A stretch of 64,000 nt of DNA from positions 37,622 to 101,621 of the forward strand of contig PHCQ01000015.1 of the NCBI GenBank assembly GCA_002840835.1, given 5' to 3'. Both the position numbers and the translations under genes were made by a program. This stretch comes from Betaproteobacteria bacterium HGW-Betaproteobacteria-16. GTDB lineage: Bacteria; Pseudomonadota; Gammaproteobacteria; Burkholderiales; Burkholderiaceae_C. The notes beneath the pieces were generated by a model. It searched no databases and was not told where the DNA came from. It saw nothing but the letters and a program-made list of their open reading frames with translations. Positions 28,397 through 36,888 of this stretch are shown here, piece by piece. Position 1 is the first letter of the stretch, and each line of letters begins with the position of its first letter.

Positions 28397-30437
28397 GAAA
28401 ATCTTGATCGCGAATCGAGGTGAAATCGCCTGCCGCGTCATCGCCACCGCCAAAAAAATGGGCATCGCCACGGTGGCGGTGTACTCCGAGGCCGACAAGG
28501 AAGCGCGCCACGTGCAACTGGCCGACGAGTCCGTGCTGTTGGGCCCGGCACCTTCGCGCGAGTCTTACCTAGTGGCCGACAAGATCATCGCTGCCGCCAA
28601 GGCGACCGGCGCGCAGGCCATTCATCCGGGCTACGGCTTCCTCTCAGAGAACGAAGCCTTTGCCAAACGCTGTGAAGAGGAGGGCATTGCCTTCATCGGG
28701 CCACGCCATTTCTCCATCGCGGCCATGGGCGACAAGATCGCTTCAAAGAAGCTGGCCAATGAGGCCAAGGTCAACACCATCCCGGGGTGGAACGACGCCA
28801 TCGAAAGTGCCGAACGTGCGGTGGAAATCGCCCGTGACATTGGCTACCCCGTCATGATCAAGGCCAGTGCCGGTGGTGGCGGCAAAGGCCTGCGTGTGGC
28901 CTTCAACGACAAGGAAGCGCACGAGGGCTTCACCAGTTGCCGCAATGAGGCGCGCAACAGCTTTGGCGACGACCGTGTGTTCATCGAAAAGTACGTGCTG
29001 GAGCCGCGCCACATCGAGATTCAGGTGCTGGGCGATTCGCACGGCAATGTGATCTACCTCAACGAGCGCGAGTGTTCCATCCAGCGCCGCCACCAGAAGG
29101 TGATCGAGGAGGCGCCGTCGCCCTTCATCAGCGAAGCCACCCGCAAAGCCATGGGCGAACAGGCCGTGGCACTGGCCAAGGCGGTGAAGTACCAAAGCGC
29201 TGGTACGGTGGAGTTCGTGGTCGGCAAGGATCAGGATTTTTATTTCCTGGAGATGAACACCCGCCTTCAGGTGGAGCACCCGGTCACCGAGTGCATCACC
29301 GGACTCGACCTGGTGGAACTCATGATCCGTGTGGCTGCAGGTGAAACCCTGCCCATCACCCAGGATCAGGTGCAGCGCAATGGCTGGGCCATCGAGTGCC
29401 GCATCAACGCAGAAGACCCGTTCCGGAACTTTTTGCCGAGCACCGGGCGGCTGGTGCGTTTCAACCCGCCGCCGCAGACCATGTACCAGGCGAACACTTC
29501 AAGCCTGTTGGGTGTTCGCGTGGACACGGGCGTGCAGGATGGCGGTGAAATTCCGATGTTCTACGACTCGATGATTGCCAAACTCATCGTGCATGGCAAC
29601 GACCGGAACGACGCCATCGCCAAGATGCGGGAAGCGCTGAACGCCTTCGTCATTCGGGGCATCAGCAGCAACATTCCTTTCCAGGCAGCGCTTCTCGCAC
29701 ACCCGAAGTTCGTGACGGGGGAGTTCAACACCGGATTCATCGCAGAGCACTATGCCCACGGGTTTCGCGCTGAAGACGTGCCGCACGACGACCCGGACTT
29801 CTTGGTGGCGTTGGCCGCGTTCGTGCGGCGCAAGTCCCGTGAGCGGGCGGCCGGCCTGTCGGGACAGCTCCCGGGCTATGGCGTGAAGGTCGGTCACGAC
29901 TACGTCGTCATCAGCCTGGCGGCCGACGGCGCCCACCGCTACACGCCTGTGCACGTGGACGAAGTGGTTGGCGAAACCGGCGCTGCTCAAGTGGTGGTTT
30001 CAGGCAAGCGGTACCAGATTTCGTCTCCCTCCCGTTTGAATGACATCGTCATCACCGGCACCTGCAACGGACAGGCCTTCATCGCGCAGATGGAGCGGGG
30101 TTCGTTGAAGAATCCGCTGGCGCTGGTGGTGCAACACAACGGCACCCGGCTGGAGACCATGGTGGTCTCACCCCGTATGGCCGAGCTGCATGCGCTCATG
30201 CCGTTCAAGGCGCCGGCCGACATGAGCAAGTATGTGCTTTCACCCATGCCAGGGCTGCTGGTGGACGTGGCGGTTCAGCCAGGCCAGAAGGTGCAGGCCG
30301 GTGAGCGGGTGGCCGTCATCGAAGCCATGAAAATGGAAAACGTGTTGTTTGCCTCGGCCGACGGCATCGTGGGCAAGGTGCTGGCCAGCAAGGGCGAGTC
30401 GTTGGTGGTGGACCAGCCGATTGTCGAATTCGAATAA
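28389..30437 (+). CDS. pccA: Propionyl-CoA (acyl-CoA) carboxylase alpha subunit: biotin carboxylase plus biotin carrier
   Basis: 682-residue fused subunit. The biotin carboxylase domain has ANRGEIACRV, HPGYGFLSENEAFA, the Gly-rich KASAGGGGKGLR ATP-grasp loop and EMNTRLQVEHPVTE. A middle BT-like domain follows, then a C-terminal biotinyl domain with EAMKMEN (biotinylated Lys about 35 residues from the end). It acts with PccB upstream. ATG 28389 has GGAGGTG a few bases before it. Together with the mutase it completes propionyl-CoA to succinyl-CoA conversion except for the epimerase. Confidence 0.95.
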   Translation: MFKKILIANRGEIACRVIATAKKMGIATVAVYSEADKEARHVQLADESVLLGPAPSRESYLVADKIIAAAKATGAQAIHPGYGFLSENEAFAKRCEEEGIAFIGPRHFSIAAMGDKIASKKLANEAKVNTIPGWNDAIESAERAVEIARDIGYPVMIKASAGGGGKGLRVAFNDKEAHEGFTSCRNEARNSFGDDRVFIEKYVLEPRHIEIQVLGDSHGNVIYLNERECSIQRRHQKVIEEAPSPFISEATRKAMGEQAVALAKAVKYQSAGTVEFVVGKDQDFYFLEMNTRLQVEHPVTECITGLDLVELMIRVAAGETLPITQDQVQRNGWAIECRINAEDPFRNFLPSTGRLVRFNPPPQTMYQANTSSLLGVRVDTGVQDGGEIPMFYDSMIAKLIVHGNDRNDAIAKMREALNAFVIRGISSNIPFQAALLAHPKFVTGEFNTGFIAEHYAHGFRAEDVPHDDPDFLVALAAFVRRKSRERAAGLSGQLPGYGVKVGHDYVVISLAADGAHRYTPVHVDEVVGETGAAQVVVSGKRYQISSPSRLNDIVITGTCNGQAFIAQMERGSLKNPLALVVQHNGTRLETMVVSPRMAELHALMPFKAPADMSKYVLSPMPGLLVDVAVQPGQKVQAGERVAVIEAMKMENVLFASADGIVGKVLASKGESLVVDQPIVEFE

Positions 30438-30527
30438 GCATTTCGATACCTTGCCGACCGCAGCCACGTTCGCGTTTCCGCGGATTTCAGATACGCTGTG
30501 CCGCTTGACGACAAGCGAGGAGATCGC

Positions 30528-31115
30528 ATGAGGCAGCGACTGGCATTTGCACTCGGGTATTTGCGCAACCCCCGCCACGTAGGCGCCATTGCACCCGCTT
30601 CCCGTGCGCTGGCCCAAGCCATTCTGGACGAAGTGCTTCGCAGCGACGCCCGCGTGCTGATCGAGGTGGGCGCCGGGACGGGCGGTATCACCACCGCGCT
30701 GATGCTGGCAAAGGAGCGCCACGAACGGTTCGTGGTGTTCGAGCGTGATCCCGGATTCGCGCGCCTGCTCAGCGCACGGTTTCCCGAGCTGGAGGTGCTG
30801 AACCGCTGCGCGTCCCACGTGGACCAGCTTCCCCTGGATGCACTGGCGCCGGTGACCGTGGTGTCCTCGTTGCCCTTGTTGTCCATGCCCAAGGTGGAGG
30901 TGCAGAAGTGCGTCGCCGCGATGCTTGCGCTGCTGGCCCACCGACCAGGGTCGCGCCTGATCCAGTACACCTACGCCGCCCCGCACCTGCGCCCCTTCGC
31001 CAACATTCCTTATGGCTGGCGCTGGCGAAGGGTGACATCCATCTGGGCGAATCTGCCGCCTGCCACGGTTTGGTCGCTGGAGCAGACGCCACGCGGCACC
31101 AGCATCGTTCACTGA
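30528..31115 (+). CDS. SAM-dependent methyltransferase, phospholipid N-methyltransferase-like
   Basis: 195 residues from ATG 30528, preceded by [19 protein letters not shown] is the N-terminal signature of PmtA-like proteins, and [16 protein letters not shown] is the SAM-binding motif [12 protein letters not shown] corresponds to the motif IV region of these enzymes. Relatives methylate phosphatidylethanolamine or are annotated as rRNA adenine methyltransferases. True PmtA activity is not certain. It sits between pccA and the VOC gene. Confidence 0.75.
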   Translation: MRQRLAFALGYLRNPRHVGAIAPASRALAQAILDEVLRSDARVLIEVGAGTGGITTALMLAKERHERFVVFERDPGFARLLSARFPELEVLNRCASHVDQLPLDALAPVTVVSSLPLLSMPKVEVQKCVAAMLALLAHRPGSRLIQYTYAAPHLRPFANIPYGWRWRRVTSIWANLPPATVWSLEQTPRGTSIVH

Positions 31116-31122
31116 CCCAACT

Positions 31123-31617
31123 ATGGTTTTTTCCATGCAAGACACACAACGCCCTTTTCAGGTTCTGGGCATCCAGCAAGTCGCCATTGGCGGGCCCGAC
31201 AAACAACGCTTGAAAACCCTCTGGGTCGACATGCTTGGCCTGGAAGTGACCGGCACCTTCCGGAGCGAGAGCGAAAACGTGGATGAAGACATCTGCACCA
31301 TGGGCAGTGGGCCGTTCAAGGTCGAGGTCGATCTCATGCAGCCGTTGGACCCTGAGAAGAAGCCCGCTGTGCACACCACGCCCCTCAACCACGTGGGCTT
31401 GTGGATCGACGATCTGCCCGCCGCAGTGGCCTGGCTGACGGCTCGCGGTGTTCGGTTCGCACCAGGGGGGATACGCAAGGGTGCCGCAGGGTTTGACATC
31501 TGCTTCCTGCACCCCAAGGCCAACGATGCCTTTCCCGTTGCGGGCGAGGGCGTGTTGATCGAGTTGGTTCAGGCGCCACCCGAGGTGGTTGCCGCTTTCT
31601 CGAAAATGGCCACTTAG
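31123..31617 (+). CDS. VOC (glyoxalase/bleomycin resistance) superfamily protein, candidate methylmalonyl-CoA epimerase
   Basis: 164 residues in the two-module VOC fold. The second half has [11 protein letters not shown] with a metal-type His, [11 protein letters not shown] and [10 protein letters not shown] with a metal-type Glu, a pattern close to methylmalonyl-CoA epimerase. The first conserved His of the family is replaced by Gln (GIQQVAIGG). Its location just after the pcc/mutase genes, which otherwise lack an epimerase, supports that role. The missing ligand is against it. ATG 31135 is an alternative start. The stop codon lies at the edge of a palindromic element. Confidence 0.65.
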   Translation: MVFSMQDTQRPFQVLGIQQVAIGGPDKQRLKTLWVDMLGLEVTGTFRSESENVDEDICTMGSGPFKVEVDLMQPLDPEKKPAVHTTPLNHVGLWIDDLPAAVAWLTARGVRFAPGGIRKGAAGFDICFLHPKANDAFPVAGEGVLIELVQAPPEVVAAFSKMAT

Positions 31618-31777
31618 AACTTGTCCGTAAATAGTCGAGGTCGGCTTGGCGGACGCTTGGAGCGCATGGCGGCGTTGCAAATCCGCGCGATACCTACGGG
31701 TATCGCTGTGGTTTGCGCCTTGCCCTGCACTCCAATCGCCTCGCCATCCTCCGCCCGCCCATTTACGGACAAGTTCT
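31616..31777. repeat. 162-bp palindromic element with perfect 17-bp terminal inverted repeats
   Basis: AGAACTTGTCCGTAAAT (31616) and its exact reverse complement (31761) flank a long imperfect hairpin with a central CGATACC-TAC-GGGTATCG stem. The left end contributes part of the TAG stop of the VOC gene, and the right end contributes part of the stop of the convergent cupin gene. It probably works as a two-way transcription terminator and has the shape of a small non-autonomous (MITE-like) element. Confidence 0.75.
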
Positions 31778-32151
31778 TACTCCGAGATCATGTAGGTCTT
31801 GGTGAGGTGCTCCAGCACCTCGAATTCACCCGCGAAGCCCGGGGGGATGTAGAGGGCCTCGCCAGGGCCTACCTCCTCGTAGCCACCCTGCACGTCGTGC
31901 ACACGGCAACGGCCGATCAGTACTGTGAACAGTTCTCGTTCAGTCTCGCCCATGGCAATGCGCCATCGGCCGGGTTCGCATCGCCACACCCCGCAATAGA
32001 CCCTCCCTGCTGGCAGGTCTGAGTCCACGCTGCTCCAGGTTTCGCGCAGCGGATTGCCTTCGATCAGCCTCTCGGGTCGAGGCCTGTCGAGGTCTGGCGA
32101 CGTGTCGGGTTGGGCGGTCAGTTTGATCAGTCGTGCAGCGGTGGTCGTCAT
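31777..32151 (-). CDS. Cupin-domain protein (DUF861-like)
   Basis: 124 residues from ATG 32151. The C-terminal half forms a single cupin barrel (about 45-120): SSVDSDLPAGRVYCGVWRCEPG, ELFTVLIGRCRVHD, and GEALYIPPGFAGEFEV. The sequence pattern matches DUF861/Cupin_3 proteins, some of which are ureidoglycolate- or ethanolamine-related. The substrate is unknown. It is convergent with the VOC gene across the palindromic element. Confidence 0.8.
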   Translation of the reverse strand: MTTTAARLIKLTAQPDTSPDLDRPRPERLIEGNPLRETWSSVDSDLPAGRVYCGVWRCEPGRWRIAMGETERELFTVLIGRCRVHDVQGGYEEVGPGEALYIPPGFAGEFEVLEHLTKTYMISE

Positions 32152-32320
32152 GGCCGGATTCTGCCGCAGAGGGCAGAAAAACCGCGAAGCTGCCCTGTCT
32201 TTCACCCGCTGTTCCGGTCAATGCCACCTGCTGATACGACCTACGATACCGCTAAAGAGCAGTCGCACACGTCCTTGCGTGCACCTCTGTACCCAAGCCC
32301 CCCGATCACAGGAGCCCGCC

Positions 32321-32632
32321 ATGCGCCAGGTTTCGAAGCCGCAGCAGATGGAGTCCACATCGCTTCCAGGGCGCATCAAGGATGCGTCGACAAGGAGTCG
32401 GTTGCTGGCTGCAGAACAAGCCTGGCCGGTCGAGCTTCTGGACGCCTTTTGCCTGCGCATGTCGAGCCAGGGAATGTGTGTGAGCAGGGCCCTGATGCAG
32501 AACGATCGCCGGTACGGCCTTGAGCAGCTCGCGCATGCCCACAACATGGCCGACGACACCCTTCGAGTCATGGCAGTGCAGCTGTTTCGGCACTTCGAAG
32601 CACAGCAGTCGGGCATCGTTAACCCTCATTGA
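32321..32632 (+). CDS. Hypothetical small protein upstream of the chemoreceptor
   Basis: 103 residues from ATG 32321, with AGGAG 7 bases upstream. Predicted mostly helical, with two Cys and many Met/Arg/Gln, and no membrane segment. LRMSSQGMCVSRALMQNDRR and the following HNMADDTLRVMAVQLFRHFE look like a compact helical domain. I do not recognise the family. It precedes the chemoreceptor gene by 72 bases on the same strand. Confidence 0.6.
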   Translation: MRQVSKPQQMESTSLPGRIKDASTRSRLLAAEQAWPVELLDAFCLRMSSQGMCVSRALMQNDRRYGLEQLAHAHNMADDTLRVMAVQLFRHFEAQQSGIVNPH

Positions 32633-32704
32633 GCGATGTCCGGGTCTCAAGCTTCTGTCCAGAAGGTCGATACACCCACCAATACCTAGAGGAGCGACAA
32701 GCCC

Positions 32705-34219
32705 ATGTCCGGAATTCACCCCCTTACTCCTGGCGTCTGGCTGATGAGACGCCTGCACCTGCGAAGCAAGCTCTTGCTGCTGGTGGTGACATCAGTGCTG
32801 CCGCTTCTGCTGGTGTGGGCGATCTCGGGTTCGCCATCCGCTGCCCGCTGGATAGCGATGACCACACTCGTGGGTGTTGCCACGCTGGCGTACCTCATGC
32901 TGAGCTTCTATGTCAGCTTCATGGGCGATTTCCGGCAGGTGCTGGACAGCATGGAGCAAACGGCATCGGGCAACCTGCGCACGGTTCTGAAGGCCAAAGG
33001 CAGCGACGAGCTGGCCGACCTCACACGATTGCTTGACCGCATGATCGGCAACCTGTCGGCCATGGTGGCCGAGGTGCGCAGCAACTCGGCACTGGTGGCG
33101 CATGCAGGAAAAAGCCTGGCCATGGGCAACCGCGACCTGGCCGACCGCACCGAGCAGCAGGCGGCCAACCTGGAGCAGACCGCTGCCAGCGTGCACGAGT
33201 TGTCCAGCACCGTTCACCAGAACGCCGAGACGGCCGGTGATTCAGACCAGCAGGCGGCGCGCGTGCGTGATGTGGCCGAGTCCGGTGCGCAGTCCATGGG
33301 CCGGGCGGTGAGCTCGGTCGAGGTGATTCAGAAGAGCGCACAGCAGATGAACGAGATCATCGGCGTGATCGACAGCCTGGCGTTTCAAACCAACATCCTG
33401 GCCTTGAACGCCGCCGTGGAAGCCGCGCGCGCTGGCGAGCAGGGCAGGGGTTTTGCGGTGGTGGCCAACGAGGTGCGCACCTTGGCGCAACGGTCCGCCG
33501 CTTCGTCCAAAGAGATCAGGCAACTGATCGAAACGTCTCGCATGCAGGTGGACACCAGCGTTTCGCAGATCCGCACCGCCGGCAGCAGCATTGCAGAGAT
33601 TGTCAATGGCGTGCGTGGCGTGGCGGCCAACATGTCGCTCATCTCCGCCTCCAGCGCCGAGCAGAGCAACGGGCTCTCCGAGATTTCATCGGCCGTGACC
33701 CAGTTGGACCAGATCACCCAACGCAACGCCCAGATGGTGGAGCGGGCCGTGGTGCAGGCCAATCAGCTCGAGCACCGGGCGGCCCACCTGTCCAAAGCCG
33801 TGTCTTCATTCATGTTGCAGCAGGGCACGGCCGAGGAGGCGATGGTGCTGGTCGACCGTGCGATCGAGCATCGCAATCGCAGTGGTCGTGATGCCTTTGT
33901 GCGCGAACTGACCGAGCCGGCAAGGAATTTCCACGATCGGGACATGTACGTGTTCGCGCTCGACCGGCAAGGCGTCTACCGGGCGTTCGGTGGCAAGCCC
34001 GAAAAGGTGGGCAGCCGCGTACAGGACATCGCTGGCGTGGATGGCCAAGCCCTGCTGGAGAACATCGTGGCTCAGGCCGAAGTGGAGCCAGGCTGGGTGG
34101 AGTACGACATCGCCAACCCGGTCACCGGGGCCATTCAGGGAAAGATGTCCTACGTGGTGAAGGTGGACGATCTCTACGTGGGCTGCGGCGTTTACAAGAC
34201 GGTGGCGGCGCGGGTGTAA
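32705..34219 (+). CDS. Methyl-accepting chemotaxis protein with a cytoplasmic C-terminal Cache-like domain
   Basis: 504 residues. Two close membrane segments (about 23-42 and 49-72) leave almost no periplasmic loop. A HAMP-like linker follows (about 73-125), then the signalling hairpin with the conserved tip [30 protein letters not shown] (seen around 218-247). Unusually, residues about 395-504 form a further domain, with [19 protein letters not shown] and [16 protein letters not shown], that looks like a single Cache sensor but must be cytoplasmic. GAGGAG lies 10 bases before the ATG. The ligand is unknown. Confidence 0.9.
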   Translation: MSGIHPLTPGVWLMRRLHLRSKLLLLVVTSVLPLLLVWAISGSPSAARWIAMTTLVGVATLAYLMLSFYVSFMGDFRQVLDSMEQTASGNLRTVLKAKGSDELADLTRLLDRMIGNLSAMVAEVRSNSALVAHAGKSLAMGNRDLADRTEQQAANLEQTAASVHELSSTVHQNAETAGDSDQQAARVRDVAESGAQSMGRAVSSVEVIQKSAQQMNEIIGVIDSLAFQTNILALNAAVEAARAGEQGRGFAVVANEVRTLAQRSAASSKEIRQLIETSRMQVDTSVSQIRTAGSSIAEIVNGVRGVAANMSLISASSAEQSNGLSEISSAVTQLDQITQRNAQMVERAVVQANQLEHRAAHLSKAVSSFMLQQGTAEEAMVLVDRAIEHRNRSGRDAFVRELTEPARNFHDRDMYVFALDRQGVYRAFGGKPEKVGSRVQDIAGVDGQALLENIVAQAEVEPGWVEYDIANPVTGAIQGKMSYVVKVDDLYVGCGVYKTVAARV

Positions 34220-34221
34220 GA

Positions 34222-34330
34222 AGCCCACCCCCGCGCCGCGCCTTCGGCTCGTCACCCCCTCAAGGGGGCGATACCTGGGACCGGGAAAGCCGGATCCTCG
34301 GTATCTCTGGATTGGGGCATTCCGCGCCGG
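34222..34330 (+). repeat. Dispersed intergenic hairpin repeat, copy C
   Basis: Begins CCCACCCCCG just after the chemoreceptor stop, in the same orientation. It contains CCCCC-TCA-AGGGGG and then GATACC (34270) pairing GGTATC (34300) around CCGG-GAAAG-CCGG. The outer stem again differs from copies A and B on both sides. It fills the gap before the convergent ferredoxin gene. Confidence 0.8.
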
Positions 34331-34378
34331 AGGTTTGGTCCGCCCAGCGCCGCTCTTCGTGCGATTTTGAGGTTCAGC

Positions 34379-35032
34379 TCATTCGCCGCGTCTGGCGCGT
34401 GCGCGGGCCAAGGCGGCTTCAATGATGGCGCGCTTCTTGTCCAGCGTGGCCGGGTCCGTGTGCATCGAATGGGCGGGCAGGTCAGCCAGCTTAAGACGAG
34501 CCTTGGCTTCCAGGCGCTCATCGTTTTCCTTTTTCTCCCTCTCCAGGCGCAATTGACGCAATGAATAGCGCTCTCTGGCCTGATCGGCCTGGGCCGCTGT
34601 CCAGGCCTGCCAGCCGGTGACCTTCGGGTCGACCACTTCCAGATCAATGCAATCCACCGGGCAAACGGGCAGGCACAGTTCACATCCTGTGCAGTAAGAC
34701 TCGATCACTGTGTGCATGCGCTTGTTGCTGCCCAGAATGGCGTCGGTGGGGCAGGCCTTGATGCACAACGTGCACCCGATGCACCACTCTTCATCAATGA
34801 CCGCCACCGTCAGCGGGCCTTCGATGCCGCAGGTCGGGTCCAGAGGGGTGGCGGGCTGTCCTGTGATGTCTGACAGACGTGCGATACCTTCAACCCCACC
34901 AGGGGGGCACTGGTTGATGCGTGCTTCGCCACGGGCAATGGCCTCGGCGTAGCTGGCGCAGTCCGGGAAGCCGCAGCGTGTGCACTGGGTCTGTGGCAGC
35001 GCCGCGTTGATCCGCTTGACAAGATCGCTCAT
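34379..35032 (-). CDS. rnfB: RnfB-like ferredoxin (electron transport complex subunit B family)
   Basis: 217 residues. An N-terminal Fe-S domain with [20 protein letters not shown] binds one 4Fe-4S cluster. Two ferredoxin motifs follow ([12 protein letters not shown] and [12 protein letters not shown]). The C-terminal tail is highly charged. It lacks the N-terminal membrane anchor of true RnfB, and no other rnf gene is near, so it is probably the stand-alone soluble form common in betaproteobacteria. Its electron partner is unknown. Confidence 0.88.
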   Translation of the reverse strand: MSDLVKRINAALPQTQCTRCGFPDCASYAEAIARGEARINQCPPGGVEGIARLSDITGQPATPLDPTCGIEGPLTVAVIDEEWCIGCTLCIKACPTDAILGSNKRMHTVIESYCTGCELCLPVCPVDCIDLEVVDPKVTGWQAWTAAQADQARERYSLRQLRLEREKKENDERLEAKARLKLADLPAHSMHTDPATLDKKRAIIEAALARARARRGE

Positions 35033-35110
35033 GGCAGAGCCGGCGGACGCGTCAACGCCGCGCCCCCATCCCCGGGCGACGTTTCATTCCTGAGCATGGG
35101 GCTGGTTTGA

Positions 35111-36619
35111 TCAGGCGCTCTGGCTTCGCACAGCCTTCTTGGCAGGCGCAGATGCCTTCACGGCAGCTTTTGCGGTCGCAGGAGGGGCATCCTTCGATGC
35201 AAGCTTGGCGGAAGGTTTGGTGGAGGTTTTGGTGCCTGTCGCCTGTTTTTTCGGTGCAGCGGCCGGTGCTGCCTTGCGGAGGGCGCTGGCCCTGGCAATC
35301 GCCCTGGCTCGCTGAGTGGCCTCGCCAACTTCCCGCACCACGGACACCGCAGCCTTGGCTTGCTGTACCTGGATGAAGGTCTTCATCACCGGGTAGACCA
35401 TCTCACGCCAGCGGCGCCCGCTGAAGATGCCGTAGTGGCCTGCACCTTTGGCTTCATAGTGCATGCGCTGCGACTTGGGCACACCGGTGCAGAGTTCGTG
35501 TGCCGCTTCGGTTTGTCCAGAGCCTGAAATGTCGTCCAGTTCGCCTTCCACCGTCAGCAGGGCCGTGGTGGTGATGTCTTGTGGCCGCACGCGTTCGATC
35601 TTGCCCTTTTCGTTCTTCACGTCCCAGGTGCCATTGACCAGCTTGAAGTCCTGGAAAACGGTGTCGATGGTTTCCAGGTAGTAGTCGGCGTCCATGTCGA
35701 GCACGGCGTTGTACTCGTCGTAGAACTTGCGGTGGCTCTCGGCGCTCTCGTTGTCCCCTTTGATCAGGTCCTTGAAGTAGTCGTAGTGGCTGGTGGCATG
35801 GCGGTCGGGGTTCATGGCCACAAAGCCGGTGTGCTGCAGGAACCCGGGGTAGACGCGTCGACCTGCCCCTGGAAAGTTGTCAGGCACACGGTAGATCACG
35901 TTGTTCTCAAACCAGCTGTGGCTTCGCTGCACCGCCAGGTTGTTGACCGCCGTGGGAGACTTCCTCGCATCGATGGGCCCACCCATCATGGTCATGGTCA
36001 ATGGTGTGGTTTCGCCCCGGCTGGCCATGAGCGACACCGCTGCCAGCACAGGCACCGTGGGCTGGCAGACGCTGATCACATGGCAATTGCCATAGGTGCC
36101 TTGCAGATGGCGGATGAATTCCTGTACGTAATTGATGTAGTCGTCCAGGTGGAATTCGCCCTCAGACAGGGGCACCAGACGGGCATTTTTCCAGTCGGTG
36201 ATGTAGACCTTGTGGTCCTTGAGCATGGTTCGCACGGTGTCGCGCAGCAGCGTGGCGTAGTGGCCCGACAAGGGCGCCACCACCAGCACGACCGGCTGCC
36301 CCTTGAGCTTGGTCAGCGTGTCGGTGTCGTCCGAAAAACGCTTGAACCGGCGCAGTTCGCAAAAAGGCTTGTTGATTTCGATGCGTTCGTGGATGGCCAC
36401 GTCCACACCATCCACGTCCACCGTGCGAATGCCGAACTCCGGCTTTTCATAGTCCTTGCCCAGGCGGTGCATCAGGTCGTAGGCGGCTGATACACGCTGT
36501 GCCATCGGCATCTGGGCCAATGGCAGCATGGGATTGTTGTAGAGCTTGGCTGCCACTTCGGCCAGGTCAGCGAACGGCTCCATGATGGAGCGCTGGGTTT
36601 CGTAAATCTGGTAGAGCAT
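35111..36619 (-). CDS. phaZ: Intracellular poly(3-hydroxyalkanoate) depolymerase with a histone-like tail
   Basis: 502-residue type-I intracellular depolymerase that thiolyses or hydrolyses granule polymer. The nucleophile is Cys185 in VISVCQPTVP, matching the Cys enzyme of Cupriavidus. GQPVVLVVAPLSGHYATLLR forms the oxyanion region and KGAGHYGIFSGRRWRE holds the active-site His. ATG 36619 gives the family N-terminus MLYQIYE. The last roughly 75 residues are Ala/Lys/Pro/Thr-rich (KKQATGTKTSTK..., AKKAVRSQSA), an extension beyond the usual about 410-420 residues. A likely PhaR operator lies just upstream. Confidence 0.93.
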   Translation of the reverse strand: MLYQIYETQRSIMEPFADLAEVAAKLYNNPMLPLAQMPMAQRVSAAYDLMHRLGKDYEKPEFGIRTVDVDGVDVAIHERIEINKPFCELRRFKRFSDDTDTLTKLKGQPVVLVVAPLSGHYATLLRDTVRTMLKDHKVYITDWKNARLVPLSEGEFHLDDYINYVQEFIRHLQGTYGNCHVISVCQPTVPVLAAVSLMASRGETTPLTMTMMGGPIDARKSPTAVNNLAVQRSHSWFENNVIYRVPDNFPGAGRRVYPGFLQHTGFVAMNPDRHATSHYDYFKDLIKGDNESAESHRKFYDEYNAVLDMDADYYLETIDTVFQDFKLVNGTWDVKNEKGKIERVRPQDITTTALLTVEGELDDISGSGQTEAAHELCTGVPKSQRMHYEAKGAGHYGIFSGRRWREMVYPVMKTFIQVQQAKAAVSVVREVGEATQRARAIARASALRKAAPAAAPKKQATGTKTSTKPSAKLASKDAPPATAKAAVKASAPAKKAVRSQSA

Positions 36620-36636
36620 GGTGATGGAAATGGTTA

Positions 36637-36656
36637 TGTTGCAGTGCAACAATATA
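36637..36656 (-). promoter_or_regulatory. phaZ promoter with probable PhaR operator
   Basis: TGTTGCA-G-TGCAACA (36637-36651) is a perfect 15-bp palindrome of the TGC-rich type bound by the PHA-responsive repressor PhaR. On the minus strand it directly follows a TATATT -10 (36656-36651), so the operator covers the predicted start of transcription. The ATG of phaZ is about 20 bases further. Confidence 0.6.
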
Positions 36657-36820
36657 GCAGCTTGCTCCACTGTGTGAGCCGGTGAAAACACCTAATTTCA
36701 TCCGGGTTTTGTCACATTTGTGAAAGCTGCGCACCGCTGAATCCGGCGTTTTCGCCGCCGATCGTGCAAAGGAAATTCATTTCTCCGTGCCAGACCGGTG
36801 CGTCAGGGTTGCTCGAGACG

Positions 36821-36847
36821 AAAAAAAGCCCGCACTTCCGGCGGGCC
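36821..36847 (-). terminator. Rho-independent terminator after the aromatic aminotransferase gene
   Basis: Reading the minus strand: GCCCGC, loop CGGAAGT, GCGGGC, then seven T. It lies about 40 bases past the aminotransferase stop and separates that gene from phaZ. Confidence 0.85.
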
Positions 36848-36888
36848 TCTGGCTGCACTGCTGGGAGCAGCGAATGGCGCTCAGCCCA

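Noticed and set aside
31621..32022. Plus-strand frame across the palindromic element and the cupin gene
   Set aside because: It runs through a non-coding hairpin element and antisense to the cupin; no RBS.
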